The position numbers were made by a program, and so were the translations under genes. Positions 16,683 to 25,906 of a DNA stretch of 64,000 bases are shown one piece after another. The first letter of the stretch is position 1. Every line of letters starts with the position of its first letter. This stretch comes from Bacteroidales bacterium (GTDB lineage Bacteria; Bacteroidota; Bacteroidia; Bacteroidales; Tenuifilaceae): assembly GCA_020636845.1 (NCBI GenBank), contig JACJXD010000011.1:1-64000 (forward strand), read 5' to 3'. A model generated the notes under the pieces. It was not told the DNA's origin and searched no databases. It saw nothing but the letters and a program-made list of their open reading frames with translations.

Positions 16683-17118
16683 CCTGTCTGTATTCGATTT
16701 ACTTTCTGTTTTCTTCACTGTTTTAAGGATTTTTTAATAAAAAATATTCTTTATCTGATAAAAGTCAGTACATCTTCTTTATATAAGTTGTATTTTTGAA
16801 CCTAGTTATTGTATCATTTATACTTTATCTACGAAAGGAAATTTACTTACTTGCTTTCAAAGATTCAGTAAAAAAGTCTGATCCAAAGGAATTTTTCTGA
16901 TGGAAAAGAGAATTGAAATAGCACTGGAATAGTGCAAGTTTATAGCAACATTTAAAAAATCAGGAGTAATTGTTACTAAGGTAATTTATGCCGTATGGTA
17001 AAAGTTATTTAAGTAAAAAGTGTTGATGGTAAACTTGCTTCCAACAAAGTATTTCATTCTACCTTTTGGATTGGCTAAGCGGACAGTTTGTTAAACCTAA
17101 TTTATAAATGCTATAGCC
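16683..17118 (+). promoter_or_regulatory. 436-base leader region before hydG
   Basis: No gene seen. It holds a TATTTTTG box at 16791-16798 (TAnnTTTG type, no good -33) and two half-conserved Rex-like sequences, TTGTTACTAAGGTAATTT near 16968 and TTGTTAA at 17088-17094. I recognise no riboswitch fold. The gap suggests hydG has its own promoter. Confidence 0.35.
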
Positions 17119-18546
17119 ATGAAATTTAATCCCGAAAAGTACAGAATTCCTGATGAAAGGATGAAACCATTCATCGATCCCGATGAAATTTGGGAATTCA
17201 TTAACAACGCAAAGTCCACAAAGGAAAGGGTTCACGAAATTATTGCAAAATCGTTAGACAAGAAAAGGTTAAACTTGGAGGAAGTTGCCGTTTTGGTGAA
17301 CACTACTGATCCTGAACTTGTAGAGGAAATTTTGCAGGGAGCCCGAACGCTAAAGAGAAAAGTTTACGGAAATCGTATAGTGCTTTTTGCTCCGTTGTAC
17401 ATTGGAAACAAGTGTATAAATAATTGTAAGTATTGTGGTTTTAGGGCTTCCAATAAGGAAGCAAAAAGGGTAACGCTTACCGATGAGGAGATTGTTAAGG
17501 AGGTTGAAGCACTTGAAGATAACGGACAAAAGCGGCTTATTCTGGTTTACGGAGAGCACCCCGAATACTCTGCCGAGTATATTGCCCATACGGTAAAGTT
17601 GGTTTACGGCGTAAAAAAAGCAAATGGTGAAATTAGAAGGGTAAATATAAATGCTGCTCCTTTGGATATAGAAGGTTTTAGAACTGTTAAGGAAGCCGGT
17701 ATTGGAACGTATCAAATTTTTCAGGAAACCTATAATCCCGAAGCCTATAGTTGGTATCACCCATCGGGAAAGAAAAAGGATTTTAATTGGCGTTTAACCT
17801 CGCTCGACAGGGCACAGGAAGTTGGTCTCGATGATGTTGGTATTGGTGCGTTATTCGGATTGTACGATTGGCGTTTCGAGGTTCTTGCCCTAGTTCGGCA
17901 TACAAATCACTTGGAGACTTGCTATAATGTTGGACCGCATACAATTTCGTTTCCTCGTATAAAATCGGCATCGGGGTTAGATTTAACCGAAAAGTATTTT
18001 GTAAACGATGAGGATTTTGTAAAGATGGTAGCCATTTTAAGGTTAGCAGTTCCTTACACCGGAATGATTTTAACTGCGCGCGAGCCGGTTAGCGTTCGTC
18101 GTAAGGTTATGCAGTTTGGCGTATCGCAAATCGATGGTGGCACTAAGTTAGAGTTAGGGGCATATCACCAGTCTAAAAACGAACAGCAAAACTTAAATCA
18201 CGAGCAATTTGAAATTAACGATAGTCGTTCGCTTGGCGAAATTATCGATGACTTAATAGACAATGATTACATTCCGTCGTTTTGTACGGCTTGTTATCGA
18301 CTTGGACGAACCGGTGAGCATTTTATGGAATTTTCGGTTCCCGGTTTTATCAAGCGTTTTTGTACACCTAATGCCATACTTACACTTACTGAGTATTTAG
18401 TTGATTATGCTTCTCCTGAAGTACGGGAAAAGGGATACAAGCTTATCGATAAAACGCTTCTCGATTTAGATGGTCAGCGTAATGTTGACGAAATAAAGAG
18501 CAGAATGGAGCGAATTAAGCAAGGCGAACGCGATTTGTATTTTTAG
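17119..18546 (+). CDS. hydG: [FeFe] hydrogenase maturase HydG (radical SAM tyrosine lyase)
   Basis: 475 residues. The radical SAM cluster motif is Cys99-x3-Cys103-x2-Cys106 (CINNCKYCGF). The C-terminal HydG-specific auxiliary cluster is Cys389-x2-Cys392-x22-Cys415, starting at FCTACYRLGRTG. HydG cleaves tyrosine to yield the CO and CN ligands of the H-cluster. It is in the same orientation as hydCBA but separated from ribF by 436 bases, and a strong terminator follows it. The other maturases HydE and HydF must be encoded elsewhere. ThiH is excluded by the C-terminal CX2CX22C. Confidence 0.95.
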   Translation: MKFNPEKYRIPDERMKPFIDPDEIWEFINNAKSTKERVHEIIAKSLDKKRLNLEEVAVLVNTTDPELVEEILQGARTLKRKVYGNRIVLFAPLYIGNKCINNCKYCGFRASNKEAKRVTLTDEEIVKEVEALEDNGQKRLILVYGEHPEYSAEYIAHTVKLVYGVKKANGEIRRVNINAAPLDIEGFRTVKEAGIGTYQIFQETYNPEAYSWYHPSGKKKDFNWRLTSLDRAQEVGLDDVGIGALFGLYDWRFEVLALVRHTNHLETCYNVGPHTISFPRIKSASGLDLTEKYFVNDEDFVKMVAILRLAVPYTGMILTAREPVSVRRKVMQFGVSQIDGGTKLELGAYHQSKNEQQNLNHEQFEINDSRSLGEIIDDLIDNDYIPSFCTACYRLGRTGEHFMEFSVPGFIKRFCTPNAILTLTEYLVDYASPEVREKGYKLIDKTLLDLDGQRNVDEIKSRMERIKQGERDLYF

Positions 18547-18556
18547 TGGTAAAAGT

Positions 18557-18590
18557 AAAGGGTCGAGAAAATCGACCCTTTCTTTTTTTT
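18557..18590 (+). terminator. Intrinsic terminator after hydG
   Basis: Ten-base perfect stem AAAGGGTCGA / TCGACCCTTT with a five-base loop, then a T-rich run, 10 bases after the hydG stop. Confidence 0.9.
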
Positions 18591-18598
18591 AAAGTTAA

Positions 18599-21500
18599 TT
18601 ACCATCCTGGTAAGAAGTTAATGCCCCAACCGGCAGCTTTAAATCCTCCAAGTTGATAAGGTATAGCGTAGTAAGGTTCCAGTACCATCATGCCAAACAG
18701 GTTAATTCTGATACTAACGCCGGTACTTACAAAGGGAATATGGTCATTAACAGTATCGGGTTTCCATTTTAGTTTAGGTCCGTTTTTACTTGTCCAGGCA
18801 ATTCCTGCATCGGTAAAAATGGCTAACTCTGTATAAAATGCTTTTGATTTGATTAGGGTAAGCCGTTCTGGTCCGGTAAAGGGTATTCTAATTTCGAAAT
18901 TTACAACGGCCATTTGGTCTCCCATAAGTTGGTTGATGTTTACCAACCCTGTATTTCTTTCATCGTAAAATACATTACTGTCGTATCCTCTTATATACCA
19001 TGGATAACCAATGTATAGGGGGTATATCGCAGAACTGTCTGCTGTTAGGCCAAATCGTCCGTAATACATTCCTCTCATGGCAATGCTTATGGGTTTGATA
19101 AAAAAGTATTTTCGAAGATCAACTAAGCCTCCCTGGTAGTTATAATCGCCTAATGTTTTATCGGCTTCAATTCTTATTCGCATTCCGCGCATAGGCGATG
19201 CTATCCCAAAGTCGGAATTATCGAATACGTATGCTAGATTATTCCGTTGCATTACAAATCCCGAGGGTGCGTTCCCTTTTTCTTTTTTTGTACCAAGATA
19301 ATATCCCGAATAGTCGTAGTAATCGTTGTAGTTGTCAATTCTATAGTAATAGTTGGATAACGATACCCCCAGTTCGAAACGCTGGGTTGAGGATAAAGGC
19401 AAATAGGCCATTCCTCCAATTTGATCCTCGAACATTCTCCATAGTTGGTATTGACGAATATATTCCTGATTTACGGTATCGACATATTCTCCATAATAGC
19501 CAAAAGAGTAAGGAATATGGGATATAGAAACTCCTAGCGTTAGGTATTTTCTTTGCTTTAAGTACGTAACCTGTCCTCCAAAATCATAAATTTCACCGTT
19601 AAGGGCAAGTCCGGTATATAGCATGTTCGATCCCGTAATAGTGCTAAAAAGCATTTCGACGCCGCCCGACATGCCTGTGCCGTAAGGTGTTGAACTTATA
19701 CCCATGCCGATGTTGGAAATGTAATCGAGTTTAAATTGCGGGCGAAATTTTACGGTTTTAAAGGAATCAATCAGTTGTACGGGTAATTTGTTGTCTGCCA
19801 AATTTTTATCAACTAAACCCTGTGTAGCCCTGTTTAATGGGGGAAGAATAGAAGCGCTAAAATCAACCTTCATAGGATCAACTTCTAATGGAGTAAAATC
19901 GGTAGAATCGGCGGAGTAAATAGAATATCGATGTTCGTAAAAATGCGAGTAGCAAATATTGTCGTTTTCGCGAGCTACACTCATAGCCGGAGCAAATGGT
20001 GTCATTCCCGAAATTCCGGTAAGTATTCGGGTTAACCTTAAAGTCTTTCCATTTTGTAAGTTATAGCTGAAAAGGTTTCGGTATCCGTCGCTGTTCGAAA
20101 GGAAATAAATTTTTTTGTCGGTCATGGAAAACATTGGACTAAGGTTATCGGCTCCGGGAAATAAATCGAGAACCTTAATGCTACCGCTGTTAACATCAAG
20201 CATAGCAATGTTAAATCCATCAGCCTCAAGCTTATTGGCTATTTGGTATGGAGATGGCTTATCCGTTGAAAATACGATGGTATTTCCATCGGACGACCAT
20301 GTCGGGTGAATGTTAGCCCAAGGGTCGTGGGTCAATCTGACAACACTGTCTGTTGCAATATTAACGTTATAGAGGTCGTTTACACCTTCAACAGTTCCCG
20401 ATACAACAATACTTTTCCCATCGGGCGACCATGCCGGATAGTTAAAGGCCGGAACGCTATCTACATAAAACTCCTGTGTAAGCTTGTCATCGTAAACGTC
20501 CACGACAAGAATTTTATTTTTGCCTTTACTAAAGGCAACAAAGGCAAACTTTCGGCTGTCGGGCGACCATGTTCCTGCCGATTCCAAAAAGTTTAACGCA
20601 TCAATTTCGTTGTCGTGAACAACCCGCGATAGTCTTCGGATAATTTTCCCGGTTATGGCATTTGCAACGTATAGATCTATGGAAAATAAATCCTTTTCGG
20701 AGTAAAATGCAACGTATCGTCCGTCTGGACTTATGGCGGGCGAAATATTTACGGTACCGGCATTCCGTTCAAATAAAATTAGCGAACCCGGTGGGTTATC
20801 CGTGCTGTCGGGCAGTACCTTTTTAAAGTAATCGTAGTAAACCGATTTCCATAATGTGCAAAATGATGCTGAATTCATGCCTAGGTATTTAATCAAGGCA
20901 AATTCGTAGCCTCGTTTTGCCGTTTCTTTGAATATCGGGTTTATTAAGCTGTCGCCAAAGGTTCTTCCTATAAACGACCAAAATGCGTGTCCCCAACGGT
21001 AGGGAAAGTATTTGTTAGGGTAATAGGTCATATCCTCCAATGTGGGAAAATCATCGTTTAAAACAGCATCGCGCATCCACATAGCCGTTTGGTAATCGTC
21101 GGTTCCAAGCGATAGGTACTCGGCCATGCCTTCTACCATCCAAAGGGGTAGGTTGCGAACGGAATTTAAAGAAGTAGAGTCGCCGTTAATTAGGGAGTTA
21201 TACTGAAAAGCATGAACCAATTCGTGTCCTAGTACATGGTTTGTTTGTCGCCACGATTCGGTTAACGGAAATACAACTCGGTTTTTAAGGGCCTCGGTAA
21301 CACCTCCCGTACCAATATCAATACTTCCCGAAATTGCTGTAGTTTGTTGAAAATCGGCATGGTTGTTATATACAATAATTGGGTTCCGTGTTTTAATAGA
21401 ATCTTTGAAGACCTGATAATGCCGATTATACCACTTTTCTGCCGATAGAGCTAGTTTATTTAGAACGCTATCGTTGTTTAAATAGTTATATATATCGAAG

Positions 21501-21667
21501 TCAGGCGTTTGATAGACTCTGTACTTAAAATTTTTATATATCGGTTTGTTCCTACCAAAATATTGAGCATGAGCGGGATAACTTTGAGCAATTAGAATTA
21601 TTGACACAAGTAAAATACTTTTTCCTAATCCTCTTAAAGTGTTAATTCTGTTTGTTTGAAAGGACAT
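18599..21667 (-). CDS. Outer-membrane metalloprotease-propeller-barrel protein
   Basis: 1022 residues with a signal peptide ending at AHAQ. About residues 35-290 form a gluzincin-like peptidase with HELVHAF and, further on, WMVEGMAEYLS, which supplies the third zinc ligand Glu. Residues ~300-640 hold TolB/PD40 propeller repeats (SPDGRYVAFYS, SPDSRKFAFV, SPDGKSIVVSG, SSDGNTIVFS). The last ~350 residues look like a beta-barrel, with alternating aromatic strands and a terminal Trp (FLPGW). A surface protease exposed on an outer-membrane barrel is likely; its substrate is unknown. It is convergent with hydG and separates it from the TM1266-like gene. Confidence 0.72.
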   Translation of the reverse strand: MSFQTNRINTLRGLGKSILLVSIILIAQSYPAHAQYFGRNKPIYKNFKYRVYQTPDFDIYNYLNNDSVLNKLALSAEKWYNRHYQVFKDSIKTRNPIIVYNNHADFQQTTAISGSIDIGTGGVTEALKNRVVFPLTESWRQTNHVLGHELVHAFQYNSLINGDSTSLNSVRNLPLWMVEGMAEYLSLGTDDYQTAMWMRDAVLNDDFPTLEDMTYYPNKYFPYRWGHAFWSFIGRTFGDSLINPIFKETAKRGYEFALIKYLGMNSASFCTLWKSVYYDYFKKVLPDSTDNPPGSLILFERNAGTVNISPAISPDGRYVAFYSEKDLFSIDLYVANAITGKIIRRLSRVVHDNEIDALNFLESAGTWSPDSRKFAFVAFSKGKNKILVVDVYDDKLTQEFYVDSVPAFNYPAWSPDGKSIVVSGTVEGVNDLYNVNIATDSVVRLTHDPWANIHPTWSSDGNTIVFSTDKPSPYQIANKLEADGFNIAMLDVNSGSIKVLDLFPGADNLSPMFSMTDKKIYFLSNSDGYRNLFSYNLQNGKTLRLTRILTGISGMTPFAPAMSVARENDNICYSHFYEHRYSIYSADSTDFTPLEVDPMKVDFSASILPPLNRATQGLVDKNLADNKLPVQLIDSFKTVKFRPQFKLDYISNIGMGISSTPYGTGMSGGVEMLFSTITGSNMLYTGLALNGEIYDFGGQVTYLKQRKYLTLGVSISHIPYSFGYYGEYVDTVNQEYIRQYQLWRMFEDQIGGMAYLPLSSTQRFELGVSLSNYYYRIDNYNDYYDYSGYYLGTKKEKGNAPSGFVMQRNNLAYVFDNSDFGIASPMRGMRIRIEADKTLGDYNYQGGLVDLRKYFFIKPISIAMRGMYYGRFGLTADSSAIYPLYIGYPWYIRGYDSNVFYDERNTGLVNINQLMGDQMAVVNFEIRIPFTGPERLTLIKSKAFYTELAIFTDAGIAWTSKNGPKLKWKPDTVNDHIPFVSTGVSIRINLFGMMVLEPYYAIPYQLGGFKAAGWGINFLPGW

Positions 21668-21873
21668 AGCTTGATTTTATTTACACTTCCGTTATATGTA
21701 ATTAAACCGTACTTGTTTACTCCAAAAATTTGCGTTGAATATTGGCGGGCTAAATTGCATTTTTTCCCTAAAAATTAAACTATCGGCAACGATATTTAAC
21801 ATAAAAGGAGTAAAATGTTGACAAGCCTTTTTTTATTATTTAAATTACGCTAAACTACAAAATAATCTATAAA

Positions 21874-22128
21874 ATGGCTGAAAAACTTACAATTTTAGGA
21901 ATTAAGATAGAAGATCGTTTAAAAGGAGCGAGCGAAGTTCAGAAAGTCCTTTCTCGTTTCGGATGTTCTATTAAAACAAGGTTGGGATTACACGAAGTAT
22001 CGGACGATTTTTGCAGTACATCCGGTATAATAATTCTTGAACTTACAGGACCCAACGAAGAGCAGGTTAAACTTTACGAAAGTTTAATTAAAATTTCCGG
22101 AGTTAACACTCAAAAAATGGAATTTTAA
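21874..22128 (+). CDS. TM1266-family putative [FeFe] hydrogenase regulator (ACT-like)
   Basis: 84 residues. The sequence lines up with Thermotoga TM1266 in length and pattern: an opening ILGIKIEDR strand, RLGLHEVSDD, then IIILELTG and a closing strand after ISGVNTQKMEF. The family has a ferredoxin-like/ACT fold and is annotated as an iron-only hydrogenase system regulator from its gene neighbourhoods, without a defined ligand. Here it is monocistronic, 3.3 kb beyond hydG, with its own terminator. Assignment is from recalled similarity plus the hydrogenase context. Confidence 0.75.
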   Translation: MAEKLTILGIKIEDRLKGASEVQKVLSRFGCSIKTRLGLHEVSDDFCSTSGIIILELTGPNEEQVKLYESLIKISGVNTQKMEF

Positions 22129-22151
22129 GTTTGAATGTAGAATGAAGTTCG

Positions 22152-22183
22152 AAATCCGGCAAGCCCGGATTTTTTATTTTTTT
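22152..22183 (+). terminator. Intrinsic terminator after the TM1266-like gene
   Basis: Stem AAATCCGG / CCGGATTT with loop CAAGC and a T-rich tail (TTTTTATTTTTTT). Confidence 0.85.
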
Positions 22184-22349
22184 AACGTTAAAAACGTTAA
22201 ACTATAATTTCTTTAAGTTCTTTTTTATTGTTTGAAGATTACCTTTGAAAACAAATTTGCATAAATATTTATATCAACTTGTAAAACAAATTGATTTTTA
22301 TGTAATTGCGATGTTTTTTTCGAGGCGGTTAATCGCTGTGAAAAATTAA

Positions 22350-22357
22350 TATCTTTG
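22350..22357 (+). promoter_or_regulatory. -7 box (TATCTTTG) for the surE operon
   Basis: Perfect TAnnTTTG match 24 bases upstream of the surE ATG. The -33 element is not clear. Confidence 0.5.
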
Positions 22358-22380
22358 CAAATTAACAGTAAATATCATAT

Positions 22381-23214
22381 ATGAGTAATACTCGCAAACC
22401 GTTAATTTTTGTAACAAACGACGACGGCTATAAGGCAAAAGGGTTGGAAGCGTTGGTGGAAATGGTTCGTCCGTTCGGACAAGTAATAGTTGTTGCTCCC
22501 GAAGAGGCTAACTCGGGAATGTCCCATGCAATAACGGTTAAGGTTCCGGTACGTTTAAAACGGAGAAAAGTATCCGACGATGTTGAAGTTTATTCGGTAA
22601 CCGGAACCCCGGTTGATTGTGTTAAGTTGGCTATGAATCAACTTTTTAAAAGTCGTACTCCCGACTTGTTGGTATCGGGAATTAACCATGGGTCGAATGC
22701 TTCTGTAAGTATAGTTTATAGCGGAACAATGGCTGCGGCATTGGAAGGTAGTTTGTATAAAATTCCTTCGATAGGATTTTCTGTGCTCGACTATTCCGAT
22801 ACTCCGGATTTTGAGGCAACGGTGAAATACGGACGGACAATAGTTCAGAATGTTTTGAAGTTTGGTCTTGCCGAGAATATCTGCCTAAACGTAAATGTCC
22901 CTGTTCTACCAGCCGATGAAATTAAAGGAATAAAGGTTGTTAGGCAAAATAAAGGCGTTTGGCGCGAAGAGTTTGAAAAGCGTATCGATCCGCGAGGTGT
23001 CGATTATTTTTGGCTAACGGGTTATTTTCAGAACGAGGAGCCCGAGGCAACGGATACCGACGAATATTACTTAAGTAAAGGTTATATTACCATAGTTCCC
23101 ATTCATGCTGATTTTACCTGTTATAAGGAGATGAAGAGGATAGAAGGTTGGAATTTGGATTTTGTCGATGGCAAAAAGCATGAGGCTAAATCGAAAATAG
23201 AAGATAAAGAATAG
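22381..23214 (+). CDS. surE: 5'/3'-nucleotidase SurE
   Basis: 277 residues. The N-terminal metal site is FVTNDDGY, then EEANSGMSHAITV with the conserved Ser, and SGINHGSNASVSIVYSGTMAAALEG with the metal-binding Asn. SurE dephosphorylates nucleoside monophosphates and short polyphosphates. It is first in a compact run: the next gene begins one base after its stop and lpxB follows. Length and motifs are standard. Confidence 0.93.
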   Translation: MSNTRKPLIFVTNDDGYKAKGLEALVEMVRPFGQVIVVAPEEANSGMSHAITVKVPVRLKRRKVSDDVEVYSVTGTPVDCVKLAMNQLFKSRTPDLLVSGINHGSNASVSIVYSGTMAAALEGSLYKIPSIGFSVLDYSDTPDFEATVKYGRTIVQNVLKFGLAENICLNVNVPVLPADEIKGIKVVRQNKGVWREEFEKRIDPRGVDYFWLTGYFQNEEPEATDTDEYYLSKGYITIVPIHADFTCYKEMKRIEGWNLDFVDGKKHEAKSKIEDKE

Positions 23215-23215
23215 T

Positions 23216-23521
23216 ATGCTCACACTAAAACAGTACCGTTACAATAAGCAGTATATAGGATATTTATTAGGACTAATTTGTCCGATATTAACGTTATTGG
23301 TGCTATACTTGAGTTTGTATAGTGGCGAAAATTTACAGTCGTTTTTTTACGATTTTTGGGCGAACCGACAAATATCGCGTTTGCTAGCAATTTCTGTATT
23401 ACCAAATTTAGTGGTGTTTTTCATTTTTATTTGGACGAATAGGTTGAGGTCAGCTCAGGGGGTTTTGGGCTCTACAATTATTCTTGCCATTATTGTTATG
23501 ACAATTAGGTTTATTATTTAA
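23216..23521 (+). CDS. Small three-helix membrane protein between surE and lpxB
   Basis: 101 residues with three predicted membrane helices (about 15-33, 52-73 and 83-101). No domain recognised. It starts one base after surE and ends two bases before lpxB, so it is certainly translated from the same message. The position next to lipid A synthesis suggests an envelope role, but no function can be assigned. Confidence 0.7.
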   Translation: MLTLKQYRYNKQYIGYLLGLICPILTLLVLYLSLYSGENLQSFFYDFWANRQISRLLAISVLPNLVVFFIFIWTNRLRSAQGVLGSTIILAIIVMTIRFII

Positions 23522-23523
23522 CT

Positions 23524-24645
23524 ATGCGATACTACATTATTGCCGGCGAAGCTTCGGGCGATTTACATGCTTCAAACTTAATGCGGGGAATAAGGCAATC
23601 CGATCCTGATGCTCATTTTCGCTATTTTGGAGGTGATTTAATGCTTGAACAAGGTGGCGAATTGGTAAAGCATTACCGCGATATGGCTTTTATGGGATTT
23701 CTGGAAGTTTTAATGAATTTAAATGCGATTAAGGCTAACTTCAAATTGTGCAAGGTTGATATGTTGAATTATCAGCCCGATGTTTTAATTCTAGTAGATT
23801 ATCCCGGCTTTAATTTACGAATTGCAAAATTTGCCAAAAAGGCTGGCATTAAGGTTTTTTACTATATCGCACCCAAAGTTTGGGCTTGGAAGGAATCGCG
23901 GGTTAAGATTCTGCAAAAGTATGTCGATAAACTATTTATAATTTTTCCTTTCGAAATAGAGTATTTTTCTAAACATGGCATCAATCCGATATATAAGGGA
24001 AATCCAACTCCCGATGCTATTGCGCAGAAAATGGTAGATGCTGTGTCGTTCGACGATTTTGTGAACAAAAATAATTTGTCGCAAAAACCAATTATATCGT
24101 TGGTAGCGGGTAGCAGAAAGCAGGAAATAAAGTACAACCTACCGGTAATGCTATCGGTAATCGACAAGTTTCCCAATTATCAGTTTGTAATTGCTGGTGC
24201 GCCGTCGCTTACCGAGGATGTGTATAAGCCATACTTGGAAGATAAAAATGTTTCGTTGGTTTTCAACCAAACATACCAATTGCTTAACGTTTCAACAATT
24301 GCGCTGGTTACATCGGGCACAGCTACGCTGGAAGCAGCGTTGTTAAATGTTCCACAGGTAGTTTGCTATAAGGGAAATTTCTTTTCGATGATTATCGCTT
24401 GGATGGTAATAAAGGTGAAGTACATATCGTTAGTAAATCTTAACTTGAAATACGAAGCGGTTAGAGAGCTAAAGCAGTACGACCTGACCACCGAAAATTT
24501 ATATAAGGAAATTTTGAAGTTGGTTCCGGGTAGTAAGGATCGGCAAAAAATGATAAATAGTTACAACGAATTAAGAAAGTTAGTTGGCGAAAAGGGCGCT
24601 TCGTACAGGGTAGGAGAGGCTATTGTTAATTTTATAAAGAAGTAA
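23524..24645 (+). CDS. lpxB: Lipid-A-disaccharide synthase LpxB
   Basis: 373 residues, GT19 family. Signature sequences are YIIAGEASGDLHASNLM at the start, FRYFGGD, VDYPGFNLRIAKFAKK, YYIAPKVWAWKESR, LVAGSRKQEI and TSGTATLEAALLNVPQVVCYK. It joins UDP-diacylglucosamine to lipid X at the inner membrane. The operon position after surE is seen in other Bacteroidetes. Nothing unusual. Confidence 0.95.
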   Translation: MRYYIIAGEASGDLHASNLMRGIRQSDPDAHFRYFGGDLMLEQGGELVKHYRDMAFMGFLEVLMNLNAIKANFKLCKVDMLNYQPDVLILVDYPGFNLRIAKFAKKAGIKVFYYIAPKVWAWKESRVKILQKYVDKLFIIFPFEIEYFSKHGINPIYKGNPTPDAIAQKMVDAVSFDDFVNKNNLSQKPIISLVAGSRKQEIKYNLPVMLSVIDKFPNYQFVIAGAPSLTEDVYKPYLEDKNVSLVFNQTYQLLNVSTIALVTSGTATLEAALLNVPQVVCYKGNFFSMIIAWMVIKVKYISLVNLNLKYEAVRELKQYDLTTENLYKEILKLVPGSKDRQKMINSYNELRKLVGEKGASYRVGEAIVNFIKK

Positions 24646-24648
24646 GGT

Positions 24649-25905
24649 ATGCTTAAACTGTTTCGGTTCGTTTTAATTTTTGTTTCGTTTTGTGTTTCCA
24701 ACAACTTGTACTCGCAAAAACTTAGCATTAGCATTTACAATTCAATTCCCCTTTCTACAATATTGGTAACGCCAACTCAGGGACAGTACAATTTGATTAT
24801 TGGTGATAGTACGTATAATTTAAAGGTAAACCAAATACTTTACCTTAGTCGGTTGGGCGATTCTATTGTTGTGCGAACAGCCAATCAGATTCTTGGAACG
24901 TGGAAACGGGTAACGATTATAGGCAAAACTGGTAACGATGTTATTCGTGTAAAACCAATTGTTCCGGCAACTCCGGCTCGTTTGTACGACGATAATCTCA
25001 GTTTTTATGTTGATATAAATAAAATTCTGGCGATAAACCTGATAGATCAGGAAAAGTATATTGCAGCAGTGGTGGAAGCCGAAGGCGGATACCACCGGAA
25101 TCCGGAATTTTACAAGGTGCAAGCCATGTTGGTTCGAACATATACATTATCGCATTCTAATCGCCATCAAAGCGAGGGTTTTAACCTTTGCGACGAGGTT
25201 CATTGTCAGGCATACAAGGGTAGAAGCGATAACAATTCCGATATACTTGATGCTGTTCTCGATACGAAAGGTTTAATAATTGTGGATTCTGCCAATCATC
25301 CAATAACAGCGGCATTTCATGCTAATTGCGGAGGCGAAACAGCAAACTCCGGCGATGTTTGGGTAAAGCCGTTGCCATACTTAGTTTCGGTACACGATAA
25401 GTATTGTACTTCATCGCCAAGTGCACGTTGGCAAAGAACGGTGCCAACAAAAGAATGGTTTAAAATGTTAGCCGATTTTGGTGTTGACACTTCTACGGTA
25501 TTAAAAAGAGATGATGTCGATTTTGACCCTTCGGACCGTCCGGTTTATTACACGGTTAAGGGAGTTAAAATTCCTGTAAAGGAAATTCGTAAACGTTTTA
25601 TGTTGAGGTCTGCTTGGTTTTCGGTATCATTGGGTCGCAAGGAGGTTCGATTAAACGGTCGGGGCTATGGGCACGGTGTTGGGCTTTGCCAGGATGGAGC
25701 AATGGTCATGGCCGATAAAGGTTTTTCCTACGACGAAATAGTAAAGTATTACTATAAAGGTGTTAAAATTGTAGATTCTGGTACACTCGATTCGTTACAA
25801 CTTTCGACCGATACGTTGGAAATTCCTCGTGAGGAACCAATGGGGCCAATGCCGAAACCAGATTTTATGGATCAGGATCATAGAAACCATAAACCTAATA
25901 GGTAA
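24649..25905 (+). CDS. SpoIID/LytB-domain secreted protein
   Basis: 418 residues with a signal peptide (cleavage near LYSQ). The SpoIID domain spans about 130-380: VVEAEGGYHRNPEFYKVQAMLVRTY, AFHANCGGET and GRGYGHGVGLCQDGAM. SpoIID is a lytic transglycosylase acting on glycan strands without stem peptides. Homologues outside spore-formers are common in Bacteroidetes and are presumed to remodel peptidoglycan. It lies three bases after lpxB, and gldF begins one base after its stop. Confidence 0.85.
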   Translation: MLKLFRFVLIFVSFCVSNNLYSQKLSISIYNSIPLSTILVTPTQGQYNLIIGDSTYNLKVNQILYLSRLGDSIVVRTANQILGTWKRVTIIGKTGNDVIRVKPIVPATPARLYDDNLSFYVDINKILAINLIDQEKYIAAVVEAEGGYHRNPEFYKVQAMLVRTYTLSHSNRHQSEGFNLCDEVHCQAYKGRSDNNSDILDAVLDTKGLIIVDSANHPITAAFHANCGGETANSGDVWVKPLPYLVSVHDKYCTSSPSARWQRTVPTKEWFKMLADFGVDTSTVLKRDDVDFDPSDRPVYYTVKGVKIPVKEIRKRFMLRSAWFSVSLGRKEVRLNGRGYGHGVGLCQDGAMVMADKGFSYDEIVKYYYKGVKIVDSGTLDSLQLSTDTLEIPREEPMGPMPKPDFMDQDHRNHKPNR

Positions 25906-25906
25906 A

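Noticed and set aside
17088..17105. Rex site just upstream of hydG
   Set aside because: Only the left half TTGTTAA matches; the right half does not form the palindrome.
18599..22128. HydE or HydF hidden near hydG
   Set aside because: No radical SAM or GTPase motif occurs in either direction after hydG; those maturases are not in the window.
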